Below, in pieces: positions 8,807 through 16,379 of a stretch of DNA of 64,000 nucleotides. The position numbers and the translations under genes are program-made. The notes below the pieces were generated by a model. The model was not told the DNA's origin. It saw nothing but the letters and a program-made list of their open reading frames with translations, and did no database searches. The stretch is from Aeromonas diversa CDC 2478-85 (lineage in GTDB: Bacteria > Pseudomonadota > Gammaproteobacteria > Enterobacterales > Aeromonadaceae), in contig NZ_CDCE01000020.1 of NCBI RefSeq assembly GCF_000819805.1, positions 76,726-140,725 of the forward strand, in the 5' to 3' direction. Positions within the stretch are counted from its first letter, which is position 1; every line of letters begins with the position of its first letter.

Positions 8807-8892
8807 TGGTGCGAAGAGAGGGACTTGAACCCTCACGCCCGGGGGGCACTAACACCTGAAGCTAGCGCGTCTACCAATTCCGCCACCTTCGC
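8807..8892 (-). tRNA. tRNA-Leu(CAG), copy furthest from the promoter
   Basis: Class II tRNA with encoded CCA (TGG at 8807-8809 on the plus strand), GGTTCAAGTCC T-loop and anticodon loop TTCAGGT giving CAG, which reads CUG leucine codons. It differs from the other copies in the variable arm: the stem is GCCC/GGGC here and GTCC/GGAC elsewhere, a compensated double change. Confidence 0.95.
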
Positions 8893-8934
8893 ACGAGTGT
8901 TTTCCAGTTAGATTTACATGCTCTGGAAGAAGCA

Positions 8935-9020
8935 TGGTGCGAAGAGAGGGACTTGAACCCTCACGTCCGTGGGACACTAACACCTGAAGCTAGCGCGTCT
9001 ACCAATTCCGCCACCTTCGC
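8935..9020 (-). tRNA. tRNA-Leu(CAG)
   Basis: 86 nt, encoded CCA, anticodon CAG. The variable-arm stem is GTCC/GGAC with loop CAC. It is followed by a 42-nt spacer nearly identical to its neighbours. Confidence 0.95.
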
Positions 9021-9062
9021 ACATTGTGTTTCCAGTTATATTTACATGCTCTGGAAGAAGCA

Positions 9063-9148
9063 TGGTGCGAAGAGAGGGACTTGAACCCTCACGTCCGTGG
9101 GACACTAACACCTGAAGCTAGCGCGTCTACCAATTCCGCCACCTTCGC
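9063..9148 (-). tRNA. tRNA-Leu(CAG)
   Basis: 86 nt; identical by eye to the copy at 8935, with variable-arm loop CAC. Confidence 0.95.
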
Positions 9149-9189
9149 ACATTGTGTTTCCAGTTATATTTACATGCACTGGAGAAGCA

Positions 9190-9275
9190 TGGTGCGAAGA
9201 GAGGGACTTGAACCCTCACGTCCGGGGGACACTAACACCTGAAGCTAGCGCGTCTACCAATTCCGCCACCTTCGC
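9190..9275 (-). tRNA. tRNA-Leu(CAG)
   Basis: 86 nt; same as its neighbours except the variable-arm loop is CCC. Confidence 0.95.
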
Positions 9276-9316
9276 ACATTGTGTTTCCAGTTATATTTAC
9301 ATGCTCTGGAGAAGCA

Positions 9317-9402
9317 TGGTGCGAAGAGAGGGACTTGAACCCTCACGTCCGTGGGACACTAACACCTGAAGCTAGCGCGTCTACCAATTCCGCCACCTTC
9401 GC
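9317..9402 (-). tRNA. tRNA-Leu(CAG)
   Basis: 86 nt; variable-arm loop CAC, as in the copies at 8935 and 9063. Confidence 0.95.
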
Positions 9403-9451
9403 ACATTGTGTTGCCGCTGAGATTAACATGCATCGGCCTGCATGGCAGTAA

Positions 9452-9537
9452 TGGTGCGAAGAGAGGGACTTGAACCCTCACGTCCGGGGGACACTAACAC
9501 CTGAAGCTAGCGCGTCTACCAATTCCGCCACCTTCGC
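9452..9537 (-). tRNA. tRNA-Leu(CAG), promoter-proximal copy
   Basis: 86 nt; variable-arm loop CCC. The spacer after this copy is longer and differs in sequence from the other four, so this is the oldest boundary of the array or its unduplicated edge. Confidence 0.95.
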
Positions 9538-9553
9538 ATCGCTGCGGAGGGGC

Positions 9554-9581
9554 ATTCTATAGAGTTTTCAAAGGTCGTCAA
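9554..9581 (-). promoter_or_regulatory. Sigma-70 promoter of the tRNA-Leu array
   Basis: On the minus strand TTGACG (9576-9581) is separated by 16 nt from TAGAAT (9554-9559). It is followed by a GC-rich discriminator (GCCCCTCCGC), the type found in stringently controlled stable-RNA promoters. Confidence 0.75.
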
Positions 9582-9653
9582 CAGCAAGCAGTGACTTTCT
9601 TCGCTCTTGGTCGGGTTTTTTGCGCCAATGGTTCAAATGTTGTACGTAACCCC

Positions 9654-11117
9654 TCATACCACCTTCGCCAGGGCCGCCCGGTACATGATCTCGTATTGTT
9701 TGACCGACGCTCCCCAGCAGAAGCGGGTGAGCATGGCGTTACGCTGCATGCGCTTGAACTCTTCAGGCTCTTGGAGGAAGAAGAGCAGGCTGCGGCGCAG
9801 GGTATCGAGCAGGGCACCTGCGTTGGGCTCGACAAAGCAGAAGCCATTGGCACGCAGGGGATCCTGGTTGAGGTCGATCACAGTGTCTTTGAGCCCCCCC
9901 ACGGCGCGCACCAGCGGCAGGGTGCCATAGGCCAGGCTGTACATCTGATTCAGGCCGCACGGCTCGAACAAAGAGGGCATCAGGAAGAAGTCGGCCCCCG
10001 CCTCGACCAGATGGGCGAGGCGGTTATCGTAAGTGTTGAGAAACACCAGGCGGCCTGGGTGGCGTTCGGCCAAGTGAGTCAGCTGCTGAGCCAGCAGGGG
10101 ATCGCCGGTACCGACAATGACCACCTGGACCCTGTGCTGGAGGAATTTTTCCAGCGCGGGGATGAGCAGGGGAACCCCTTTTTGCTCCGTTAACCGGCAG
10201 ATCATGCCGTAGATGGCGACAGGGGACTCTGCCAGACCGAGTTCCTGCTGCAACTGGCGGCGACAGATCCCCTTGCCGCCCAGATCGTCGACGTGGTAGG
10301 TCGCGGGCAGGTAGTGGTCGGTGGCCGGATCCCAGTCCCGGTAGTCACAGCCGTTAATGATGCCGCACAGATCGTCGGCACGGGCGTGAAAGGCCTGTGC
10401 CATGCCGTGGGCGCCGAGATGAGTGAGCAGCTCCTGGGCATAGTTGGGGCTGACCGCGTTGATCTTGTCGGCGAAGCAGACCCCGCAGCGCAGGAAGTTG
10501 ACTGGCGCACCGACCGGTTGCCCAACCCGACCGTAGTTCTCGAGCACCTCGGGGACCATCCAGAGCTGCCCGTGATCGAAGATGCCCTGGAAGGCCGCAT
10601 TGTGGATGCTAATGACGCTGCGGGTACCATCGAAGAAGCGGGAATGGGCATAACGGGTCCGCAGCAACATAGGCAGCAGTCCGGTATGCCAATCGTTGCA
10701 GTGGATGATGTGGGGGCGAAACCCGGTGACTTCACAGCTGTGGAGGGCCGCGGCGCAGAAGAAGGCGAAGCGGGCGCCGTTGTCATCGTAAGCCTGGTTA
10801 TTCTCGGCATAGAGCTGCTCGCGCTCGAAGAAGCGTGGGCAGTCGATGAGATAGAGCATCAGCCCATCTTGTTGCAGGCGCAGGATGCGATAGGGAATGG
10901 GGTCACCCTCAGGCACTATCAGTTGGGTCGTGGCGAGCAGGGTCGCCTTCTCCCTGTGTTTCATGCTTTGGTAGTAGGGCATCACCACGATGACGTCGTG
11001 GCCCTGTTCGGTCAGGCTGAGGGGCAGCGCCCTGGCGACATCGGCGAGACCACCTGTCTTGGCAAACCCTTCTACTTCCGAGGCAACAAACAGGATCTTC
11101 AGGGGATCAGTAACCAA
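9654..11117 (-). CDS. glgA: Glycogen synthase GlgA
   Basis: Transfers glucose from ADP-glucose to the growing alpha-1,4-glucan. A GT5-family enzyme: the N-terminal ADP-glucose site FAKTGGLADV is near residue 20 and the C-terminal motif SLFEPCGLNQMYSLAYG near residue 385. I chose the TTG at 11117 (487 aa; E. coli 477) because AGGAG lies 6 nt upstream and KILFVASEVE then begins a few residues in, as in the family. The longer frame to 11195 would run 89 nt into glgC. The start overlaps the glgC stop by 11 nt, so the two are translationally linked. Confidence 0.93.
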   Translation of the reverse strand: MVTDPLKILFVASEVEGFAKTGGLADVARALPLSLTEQGHDVIVVMPYYQSMKHREKATLLATTQLIVPEGDPIPYRILRLQQDGLMLYLIDCPRFFEREQLYAENNQAYDDNGARFAFFCAAALHSCEVTGFRPHIIHCNDWHTGLLPMLLRTRYAHSRFFDGTRSVISIHNAAFQGIFDHGQLWMVPEVLENYGRVGQPVGAPVNFLRCGVCFADKINAVSPNYAQELLTHLGAHGMAQAFHARADDLCGIINGCDYRDWDPATDHYLPATYHVDDLGGKGICRRQLQQELGLAESPVAIYGMICRLTEQKGVPLLIPALEKFLQHRVQVVIVGTGDPLLAQQLTHLAERHPGRLVFLNTYDNRLAHLVEAGADFFLMPSLFEPCGLNQMYSLAYGTLPLVRAVGGLKDTVIDLNQDPLRANGFCFVEPNAGALLDTLRRSLLFFLQEPEEFKRMQRNAMLTRFCWGASVKQYEIMYRAALAKVV

Positions 11118-12324
11118 CTCTTGCTCCTTTGGGAACCACGACGATGCCACCTTCAGAGACGGTGAATCGTTCTCTGTCATGGTCGAGATTTTCACCGATC
11201 ACCGTACCCGGTGCAATTTCAACATTTTTGTCGATGATGGTGCGACGTATGACACACCCTTCACCAATCTTGGCATCCCCGAGCAGGACCGATTCGCTGA
11301 TGTGGCTGCAGGCGCCGATGTTGCAGCGAAAGCCCAGTATGCTGCGCTCTATGGTGCTGCCCTGAATGAGGCAACCACCGGCTATCAGGGCATTGGCAAT
11401 CTTCACCTTGCAATGGTCCGTATCGACAAAGGTGGCCGGTGGCAGGGGGGGGTAGTAGGTGTGCAGTGGCCACTTGCGGTTGTAGAGGGAGAAGAGGGGC
11501 TCGTCAGCCACCAAATCCATGTGCGCCTGCCAGTACGCATCCAGCGTGCCCACATCGCGCCAGTACACCCGCCCCGGCTCACCCGGGATCACGTTGGTGC
11601 TGTAGTCATAGACATAGACGGGGGCGCGTGGGAAGAGATCCGGGATGATGTCTTTGCCAAAGTCGTGGCTCGACTCTTCCCGGGCGGCATCCAACTTGAG
11701 TTCACGATAGAGGGTCTGGGTCTCGAAGAGATAGTTACCCATGGAGACCAGCGCCCAGTCCGGATCGCCGGGTATCGGTTTGGGGTGCTTGGGCTTCTCC
11801 TGAAAGCCGATCATCCTCCCCTCGGCATCCACCTCAATCACACCGAAGGCGCTCGCTTCGTGGATCGGCATGCGCAGGGCCGCGACTGTCATGGCCGCCT
11901 GCTTCTGCTTGTGAAACGCCACCATCTGGCCCACGTCCATCTTGTAGATATGGTCCGAGCCGAAGATGGCTACGTGGTCGGGATCGGAGAGTTCGATGAA
12001 GCGCAGGTTTTGATAGATGGCGTCGGCGGTGCCGTCATACCAGCGCTTGCCCATACGCATCTGGGCAGGGATGGGGTCGATGAAGCGATCCGTGATGCCG
12101 ACCAGGTTCCACCCCTTTTTCATATGCAGGTAGAGGGACTGAGACTTGAACTGGGTCAGTACATAGATGCGCAGGAAGTCGGCATTGACGAAGTTGTTGA
12201 GGACAAAGTCGATGAGACGGTAGCTGCCACCGAAAGGGACCGAGGGCTTGCTGCGAGTGGTGGTAAGAGGCTGCAAGCGTGTTCCTTCTCCTCCTGCCAA
12301 TACCATAGCGAGTAGTCCTGCCAT
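11107..12324 (-). CDS. glgC: Glucose-1-phosphate adenylyltransferase GlgC
   Basis: Makes ADP-glucose from glucose-1-phosphate and ATP, the committed step of bacterial glycogen synthesis. The N-terminal nucleotide-binding motif LAGGEGTRLQPLT is present, and the sequence continues with RSKPSVPFGGSYRLIDF; a left-handed beta-helix-like C-terminal region follows. It is 405 aa, slightly shorter than E. coli GlgC (431). GGGGGAAAAGAG precedes the ATG. It forms a two-gene operon with glgA; no glgB, glgX or glgP is adjacent. Confidence 0.95.
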   Translation of the reverse strand: MAGLLAMVLAGGEGTRLQPLTTTRSKPSVPFGGSYRLIDFVLNNFVNADFLRIYVLTQFKSQSLYLHMKKGWNLVGITDRFIDPIPAQMRMGKRWYDGTADAIYQNLRFIELSDPDHVAIFGSDHIYKMDVGQMVAFHKQKQAAMTVAALRMPIHEASAFGVIEVDAEGRMIGFQEKPKHPKPIPGDPDWALVSMGNYLFETQTLYRELKLDAAREESSHDFGKDIIPDLFPRAPVYVYDYSTNVIPGEPGRVYWRDVGTLDAYWQAHMDLVADEPLFSLYNRKWPLHTYYPPLPPATFVDTDHCKVKIANALIAGGCLIQGSTIERSILGFRCNIGACSHISESVLLGDAKIGEGCVIRRTIIDKNVEIAPGTVIGENLDHDRERFTVSEGGIVVVPKGARVGY

Positions 12325-12373
12325 CTCTTTTCCCCCTGCTTCCTGCTGAAAAGGTTTTCATCTCGGTTCTAAA

Positions 12374-12395
12374 AATTACCCCTTGCGGGGTAATT
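12374..12395 (-). terminator. Hairpin between rsmC and glgC
   Basis: A 9-bp perfect inverted repeat, AATTACCCC / GGGGTAATT with a 4-nt loop. On the minus strand it is followed by a short T run, so it fits a terminator for rsmC. It also sits in the glgC upstream region and could act there. Confidence 0.6.
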
Positions 12396-12458
12396 GAGCG
12401 AATATTTAGTACTTTATCAGATCTCATTTCCGGCTGGCTATCGGGTGAGCGTTTTTCT

Positions 12459-13484
12459 TCATTGATGGCAGTGATAGATCCGGAATCGTTTGTCATCGGC
12501 CATTATGTCGGCGTGTTTGAAACTCTGTTGCAGTATAGGTTGATAGCGCAGGAAGGCGTTGGCGACTATGGTCAGGGCGCCGCGCGGCTGTAAGTGCCTG
12601 CGGGCATCGGCCAAAAAGGTCTCGGTGGCGGCATAGAAGGTCTTGAGCCCCGCATGGAAGGGGGGGTTGGAGATGATATGGGTGTAGGGGCCCTGGATGT
12701 CGGAATAGACATCGGAGGCACAGACTTTGGCGCTGACGCCGTTGGCGGCCAGGGTGCGGCGGCTCGATTCCAGGGCGAGGGCGTTGATATCCACCAGCTC
12801 CAGTTGAAGGTCGGGATAGCGTGCACCCATGGTGCAGCCGAGCACCCCGGCGCCACAACCGAAGTCGAGCACGCGGCCACTCAGAGGAGGCAGATGATCC
12901 AGCAGCAGGCGGGAGCCGTTGTCGAGCTCTGCTGCGCTGAAGACGCCGGGCAGGGCATGGATCTCCAGGGCCTGTCCCCCCAGCTCACACCGGTATCGCC
13001 CCACCCATTGTTCGATGTCGAAGGGAGAGACGGCCTTGCTCAGCTCCGCGTGGTAGAGGGAGGCGCGGCGCGCCGAATCGCGCTTGATGGGCTTGTCCGC
13101 ATAGGGGGCGAGCAGCTTGTCGGCACCGTTTATGCCGCCCTTGTTGTCGCCGGCGACCAGCAGGTCGGCGTCCGCTGTCAGGAGAGGCGCCGCCATCGCC
13201 ATCAGATATTGGGCTTCTTGCTTGGCCTTGGGGAGTAGCAGCAGCAGCGCATCGTAGCGAGCATCGCAGGCGAACTGGTGCCCGAATACGATCCTCTCTC
13301 CCAGCTGTGGCTGGTAGCGGCGATAGTAGCTGTAATCGGTGGTGAAGGCGGTCATGGCGGCGACATGAGGGCGCAGCAGGAGCGGCAAGTCATCGTCCAG
13401 CAGGCCGCAGACGAGCAACTGCTTTCCGGCGAAAAGCTCCAGGTTACGCTCCAACATTTCACTGACATTGCTCAGGCTGCTCAT
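12459..13484 (-). CDS. rsmC: 16S rRNA G1207 methyltransferase RsmC
   Basis: Methylates N2 of G1207 in 16S rRNA of the small subunit using S-adenosylmethionine. It has a duplicated methyltransferase architecture: a degenerate N-terminal half and an active C-terminal half with [12 protein letters not shown] and the catalytic NPPF motif ([11 protein letters not shown]). From the ATG at 13484, with GGAGAG upstream, it is 341 aa (E. coli 343). The frame extends further upstream, but that part is not family-like. It is divergent from dapA. Confidence 0.93.
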   Translation of the reverse strand: MSSLSNVSEMLERNLELFAGKQLLVCGLLDDDLPLLLRPHVAAMTAFTTDYSYYRRYQPQLGERIVFGHQFACDARYDALLLLLPKAKQEAQYLMAMAAPLLTADADLLVAGDNKGGINGADKLLAPYADKPIKRDSARRASLYHAELSKAVSPFDIEQWVGRYRCELGGQALEIHALPGVFSAAELDNGSRLLLDHLPPLSGRVLDFGCGAGVLGCTMGARYPDLQLELVDINALALESSRRTLAANGVSAKVCASDVYSDIQGPYTHIISNPPFHAGLKTFYAATETFLADARRHLQPRGALTIVANAFLRYQPILQQSFKHADIMADDKRFRIYHCHQ

Positions 13485-13511
13485 GACATCTCTCCGCATT
13501 GAGGGGCGCTT

Positions 13512-13517
13512 ATTATA
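13512..13517 (-). promoter_or_regulatory. -10 box for rsmC
   Basis: A perfect TATAAT on the minus strand, 28 nt upstream of the rsmC start codon. The -35 region is poor. Confidence 0.5.
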
Positions 13518-13532
13518 CATGGCTTGCAGGTA

Positions 13533-13561
13533 TTGACATTTCGAGCGCCTTGCCAAAAGAT
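13533..13561 (+). promoter_or_regulatory. Possible promoter of the dapA leader transcript
   Basis: A perfect -35 (TTGACA, 13533-13538) is followed after 17 nt by a weak -10 (AAAGAT). It points toward the lysine-rich small open frame and dapA. Confidence 0.4.
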
Positions 13562-13593
13562 GCGGAAAGCTGATTTTTGAGCAGGAAGTGTCC

Positions 13594-13668
13594 ATGATTG
13601 TTTGCGCATTGAAACGAAAGCCATTGAAAGCCCTGAAAAAATTGGGGCCGGCCAGGTTGCGCGCATAA
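13594..13668 (+). CDS. Putative lysine-rich leader peptide upstream of dapA
   Basis: A 24-codon open frame, [20 protein letters not shown] followed by RLRA, with five lysine codons between codons 7 and 16. AGGA lies 7 nt before the ATG. An intrinsic terminator follows 26 nt after the stop and precedes dapA, which begins lysine/diaminopimelate synthesis. The layout is that of a transcription attenuator such as trpL or hisL. The promoter, ribosome site and terminator are visible; regulation by lysine supply is inferred. A lysine-rich short frame could also arise by chance. Confidence 0.45.
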   Translation: MIVCALKRKPLKALKKLGPARLRA

Positions 13669-13694
13669 ATCCCGAGTCTTGCTTCATCATATTG

Positions 13695-13732
13695 ACCCCG
13701 GTCGCGCCACAGGCAGACCGGGGTTTTTGTTT
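13695..13732 (+). terminator. Intrinsic terminator upstream of dapA (candidate attenuator)
   Basis: Stem ACCCCGGTC / GACCGGGGT (9 bp), a 12-nt loop, then TTTTTGTTT. It lies 35 nt before dapA and reads toward it, with no annotated full-size gene on this strand upstream. The 5' arm could alternatively pair with GGCCGG at 13646-13651. Confidence 0.75.
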
Positions 13733-13767
13733 ACCCCGATTATCTCTACACCTGACAAGGAGTTTGC

Positions 13768-14646
13768 ATGTTTCAAGGATCGATAGTTGCCCTGATCACC
13801 CCGTTTCGAGATGGCCAGTTAGACGAGGCGGCGCTGCGGCGATTGGTGGAGTGGCATGTAGAGCAGGGGACCCATGGCATAGTGCCGGTGGGCACCACGG
13901 GGGAGAGCCCGACTCTGACCCACGACGAGCACTGCCGGGTGATCGCGCTGGTGGTCGAGCAGGTGGCAGGCCGGATCCCGGTGATCGCCGGCGCCGGCTC
14001 CAATAACCCGGTCGAGGCTATCGAGTACACTCGCTACGCCGAGCAGGCCGGTGCCGATGCCACCCTGCATGTGGCCGGTTACTACAACCGCCCGAATCAG
14101 GAAGGGCTCTACCATCACTTTAAGGCAGTGCATGACGCCACCGAGCTGCCCATCATCCTCTACAACATCCCGCCGCGTGCGATCGTTGACATCCAGCCCC
14201 AGACCATGGCTCGCCTGGCCGAGTTGCCGCGCATCGTCGGTGTGAAGGATGCCACCGGCGATCTCTCCCGCCCCTGGACCGAGCGGCAGCTGATCAAGAA
14301 GCCCTTCACCTGGCTCTCGGGCGAAGATGCCACTGCGGTCGCCTACAACATCGGCGGTGGTACGGGTTGCATCTCGGTGACGGCTAACGTGGCGCCCAAG
14401 TTGGTGGCCGAGGTGCAAAATCTGACCCTGGCCGGGCGCTGGGAAGAGGCGCGTGCGCTGCAAGACCGACTGATCCCGCTGCACCAGGCCATGTTTGCCG
14501 AGCCGAGCCCGGCTGGCGCCAAGTATGCAGTCTCATTGCTTGGCATGTGCAGCGAGGAGTGCCGCCTTCCGGTGATGCCCCTGAGCACCGCCACCAAGGA
14601 GCGGATCCGTCAGGTCATGCTCGATCTGGATCTGCTTGAAAAATAA
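13768..14646 (+). CDS. dapA: 4-hydroxy-tetrahydrodipicolinate synthase DapA
   Basis: Condenses pyruvate with aspartate semialdehyde, the first step specific to lysine and diaminopimelate synthesis. The TIM-barrel aldolase family motifs are present: GTTGESPTL near residue 44, the tyrosine segment LYNIPPR near residue 133, and the Schiff-base lysine in VGVKDATGDL near residue 161. It is 292 aa, the same as E. coli DapA. AAGGAG lies 6 nt before the ATG. A terminator hairpin and a small lysine-rich frame lie just upstream. The usual E. coli partner bamC is not next to it. Confidence 0.96.
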   Translation: MFQGSIVALITPFRDGQLDEAALRRLVEWHVEQGTHGIVPVGTTGESPTLTHDEHCRVIALVVEQVAGRIPVIAGAGSNNPVEAIEYTRYAEQAGADATLHVAGYYNRPNQEGLYHHFKAVHDATELPIILYNIPPRAIVDIQPQTMARLAELPRIVGVKDATGDLSRPWTERQLIKKPFTWLSGEDATAVAYNIGGGTGCISVTANVAPKLVAEVQNLTLAGRWEEARALQDRLIPLHQAMFAEPSPAGAKYAVSLLGMCSEECRLPVMPLSTATKERIRQVMLDLDLLEK

Positions 14647-14737
14647 TGCGGTATAGATCGTATTTTGAGTGACCAAACCAGAATCGGGTTTCGAAAGAGA
14701 CTAAACTCCCGCTGTTTTAAGCTGGGAGCATGACACT

Positions 14738-16372
14738 ATGCAGGAGTGGGTACCGGAGGAGTACAGCAGCCTGGAGGAGCTCTGTACTGTCGTGCTGGGC
14801 GCCATTCGTGAGAAAACCGATGCCCATCTGGTGGGGTTGGTGCTGCTGGCTCCCCAGCAGCGCCAGCTCTGGCTGACCCACTCCGGGGGGCTGGTCGAGC
14901 AGTGTCCGGCGGGGAGCGCATATCCCCCTGCCGGTTTTCTGGAATCCTCCCTGAGCAACGGTAGCCTGCGCTGTGAGACCTTCGATACGCTGCAGAACGA
15001 GCTGGATGAGGTCGAAAGGCCGCTCAGTCTCATACGTTGTGCCATTCCCCTCAAGCGGACCGAACAGCTCCAGTGCGCCATCTATCTCGAGACTCGTCGC
15101 CGCGTGGATCGCTTTGCCGCCAGCCAGCGTTATCCGCTGCAACTGCTGGCCCACTATCTGGCGGCCGAGCTGGAAACCCGTTTCCTCAGTGGTTGTATCG
15201 ATGAAGAGCGTGATCTGCTACGCCATGCGCGGCGCGATCTCGATCTCAGCTTGCAGGTGCAAGAGACTTTTTTGAATCTACTTCGCTCCCTGCATGAGGT
15301 GAGCGTGCATCTGGCCGGTTGTGGCAGTGAGCGCGAGCTGTTGCGTGAAGCCGTGTTGCAGGCGCGCGGCAAGCTGCAGATCGATAGGCTGGCCATCTTC
15401 CTCATCGATGAGGAGCGCCGCATCATGCGGGGAACCTGGGGGACCGACGAATTCGGCAACCTCACCGATGAATCCACCTATGTCAGCGCCATTCCCGACC
15501 ATCCAGTGGTCCAGCAGGCGCTGAGCAGCAAGGACTATGTGGTGCTGCGCGACGATGTGCCGCTCTACTATGAGCACAGGGTGGTAGGCCATGGCTGGAA
15601 TGCCATGGTCTCCCTCTGGCATGACGAGCGTCCCATCGGTTGGATTGCGGCCGATAACCTGCTGCACGGTCGACCGGCCAAGAATTACTACTGCGAGATC
15701 TTCAAACAGTTCGCCGCCAGCCTCTCTCAACTGTTGATCCGTCAGCGGACCGAAGAGGCACTGCGGCGCCTCAACCAGGAGCTGGAGCTGCGGGTGTGCG
15801 AGCGAACGCGTGAGTTGGCGCAGGCCAATCAGGCCCTGGCGCTGGCGAATCGGCAGCTCGAGGCGATGAGCCTGGAAGATCCGTTGACCGAGATCGCCAA
15901 CCGTCGGCACTGGGATCTCTTTCTCTCCGGCTCCTGGGATCGGGCGCGCCGCGATGGCTGCCGGTTGGCGGTGCTGATGCTGGATGTGGATGAGTTCAAG
16001 GCCTACAACGATTCCCTTGGGCATCCCCAGGGCGATCGCTGCCTGCGCCAGCTCGCCCAACTGCTGCACCGCTGCGAGCGGCGCAGGGCCAATCTGGTGG
16101 CCCGTTACGGTGGTGAGGAATTCGCCATCCTGCTCTATGCCCCTTCCCCCGGGGAAGCCGAGTGCCTTGCCGAGCGGATCCACCGGGAGATCCGGCACCT
16201 TGCGATACCTCATCCCGGCTCCCGAGTTGCCGATTTCGTCACAGTCAGCATAGGCTTCAGTTATGTGACCCCCCTCAGCGGTGACGATTGGCGGAGTCTT
16301 ATGAATCAGGCCGATCAGGCGCTCTATAGTGCGAAGCAGGCTGGGAGGGCGCAAAGCTTCTCGTTTGAGTGA
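14738..16372 (+). CDS. GAF-GGDEF diguanylate cyclase
   Basis: Predicted to make cyclic-di-GMP from two GTP. The N-terminal 320 or so residues hold one or two GAF-like sensor regions (IDRLAIFLIDEERRIMRGTW), followed by a coiled-coil linker (EEALRRLNQELELRV) and a GGDEF domain with DPLTEIANRRHWD and the active-site signature YGGEEF near residue 457. The inhibitory I-site position reads RRAN instead of RxxD, so product inhibition may be lost. No membrane segments are visible. A degenerate EAL-HDOD gene follows 7 nt downstream, implying an operon. Confidence 0.92.
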   Translation: MQEWVPEEYSSLEELCTVVLGAIREKTDAHLVGLVLLAPQQRQLWLTHSGGLVEQCPAGSAYPPAGFLESSLSNGSLRCETFDTLQNELDEVERPLSLIRCAIPLKRTEQLQCAIYLETRRRVDRFAASQRYPLQLLAHYLAAELETRFLSGCIDEERDLLRHARRDLDLSLQVQETFLNLLRSLHEVSVHLAGCGSERELLREAVLQARGKLQIDRLAIFLIDEERRIMRGTWGTDEFGNLTDESTYVSAIPDHPVVQQALSSKDYVVLRDDVPLYYEHRVVGHGWNAMVSLWHDERPIGWIAADNLLHGRPAKNYYCEIFKQFAASLSQLLIRQRTEEALRRLNQELELRVCERTRELAQANQALALANRQLEAMSLEDPLTEIANRRHWDLFLSGSWDRARRDGCRLAVLMLDVDEFKAYNDSLGHPQGDRCLRQLAQLLHRCERRRANLVARYGGEEFAILLYAPSPGEAECLAERIHREIRHLAIPHPGSRVADFVTVSIGFSYVTPLSGDDWRSLMNQADQALYSAKQAGRAQSFSFE

Positions 16373-16379
16373 GGTAGCT

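Noticed and set aside
9024..9369. Two short open frames of about 71 codons within the tRNA array
   Set aside because: They are translations through tRNA genes and spacers, and repeat only because the tRNAs repeat.
8807..9537. Regularly spaced repeats that look like a CRISPR array
   Set aside because: Repeats are 86 nt, fold as tRNA-Leu and end in CCA; the spacers are nearly identical to each other, the opposite of CRISPR.
10990..12315. 441-codon plus-strand frame opposite glgC
   Set aside because: Antisense shadow; glgC on the minus strand is a clear family member of full length.
13594..13732. Reading the dapA leader as a classic lysine riboswitch
   Set aside because: The region is too short (about 170 nt with the promoter) and lacks the conserved lysine (L-box) motifs; the peptide attenuator is the better fit.
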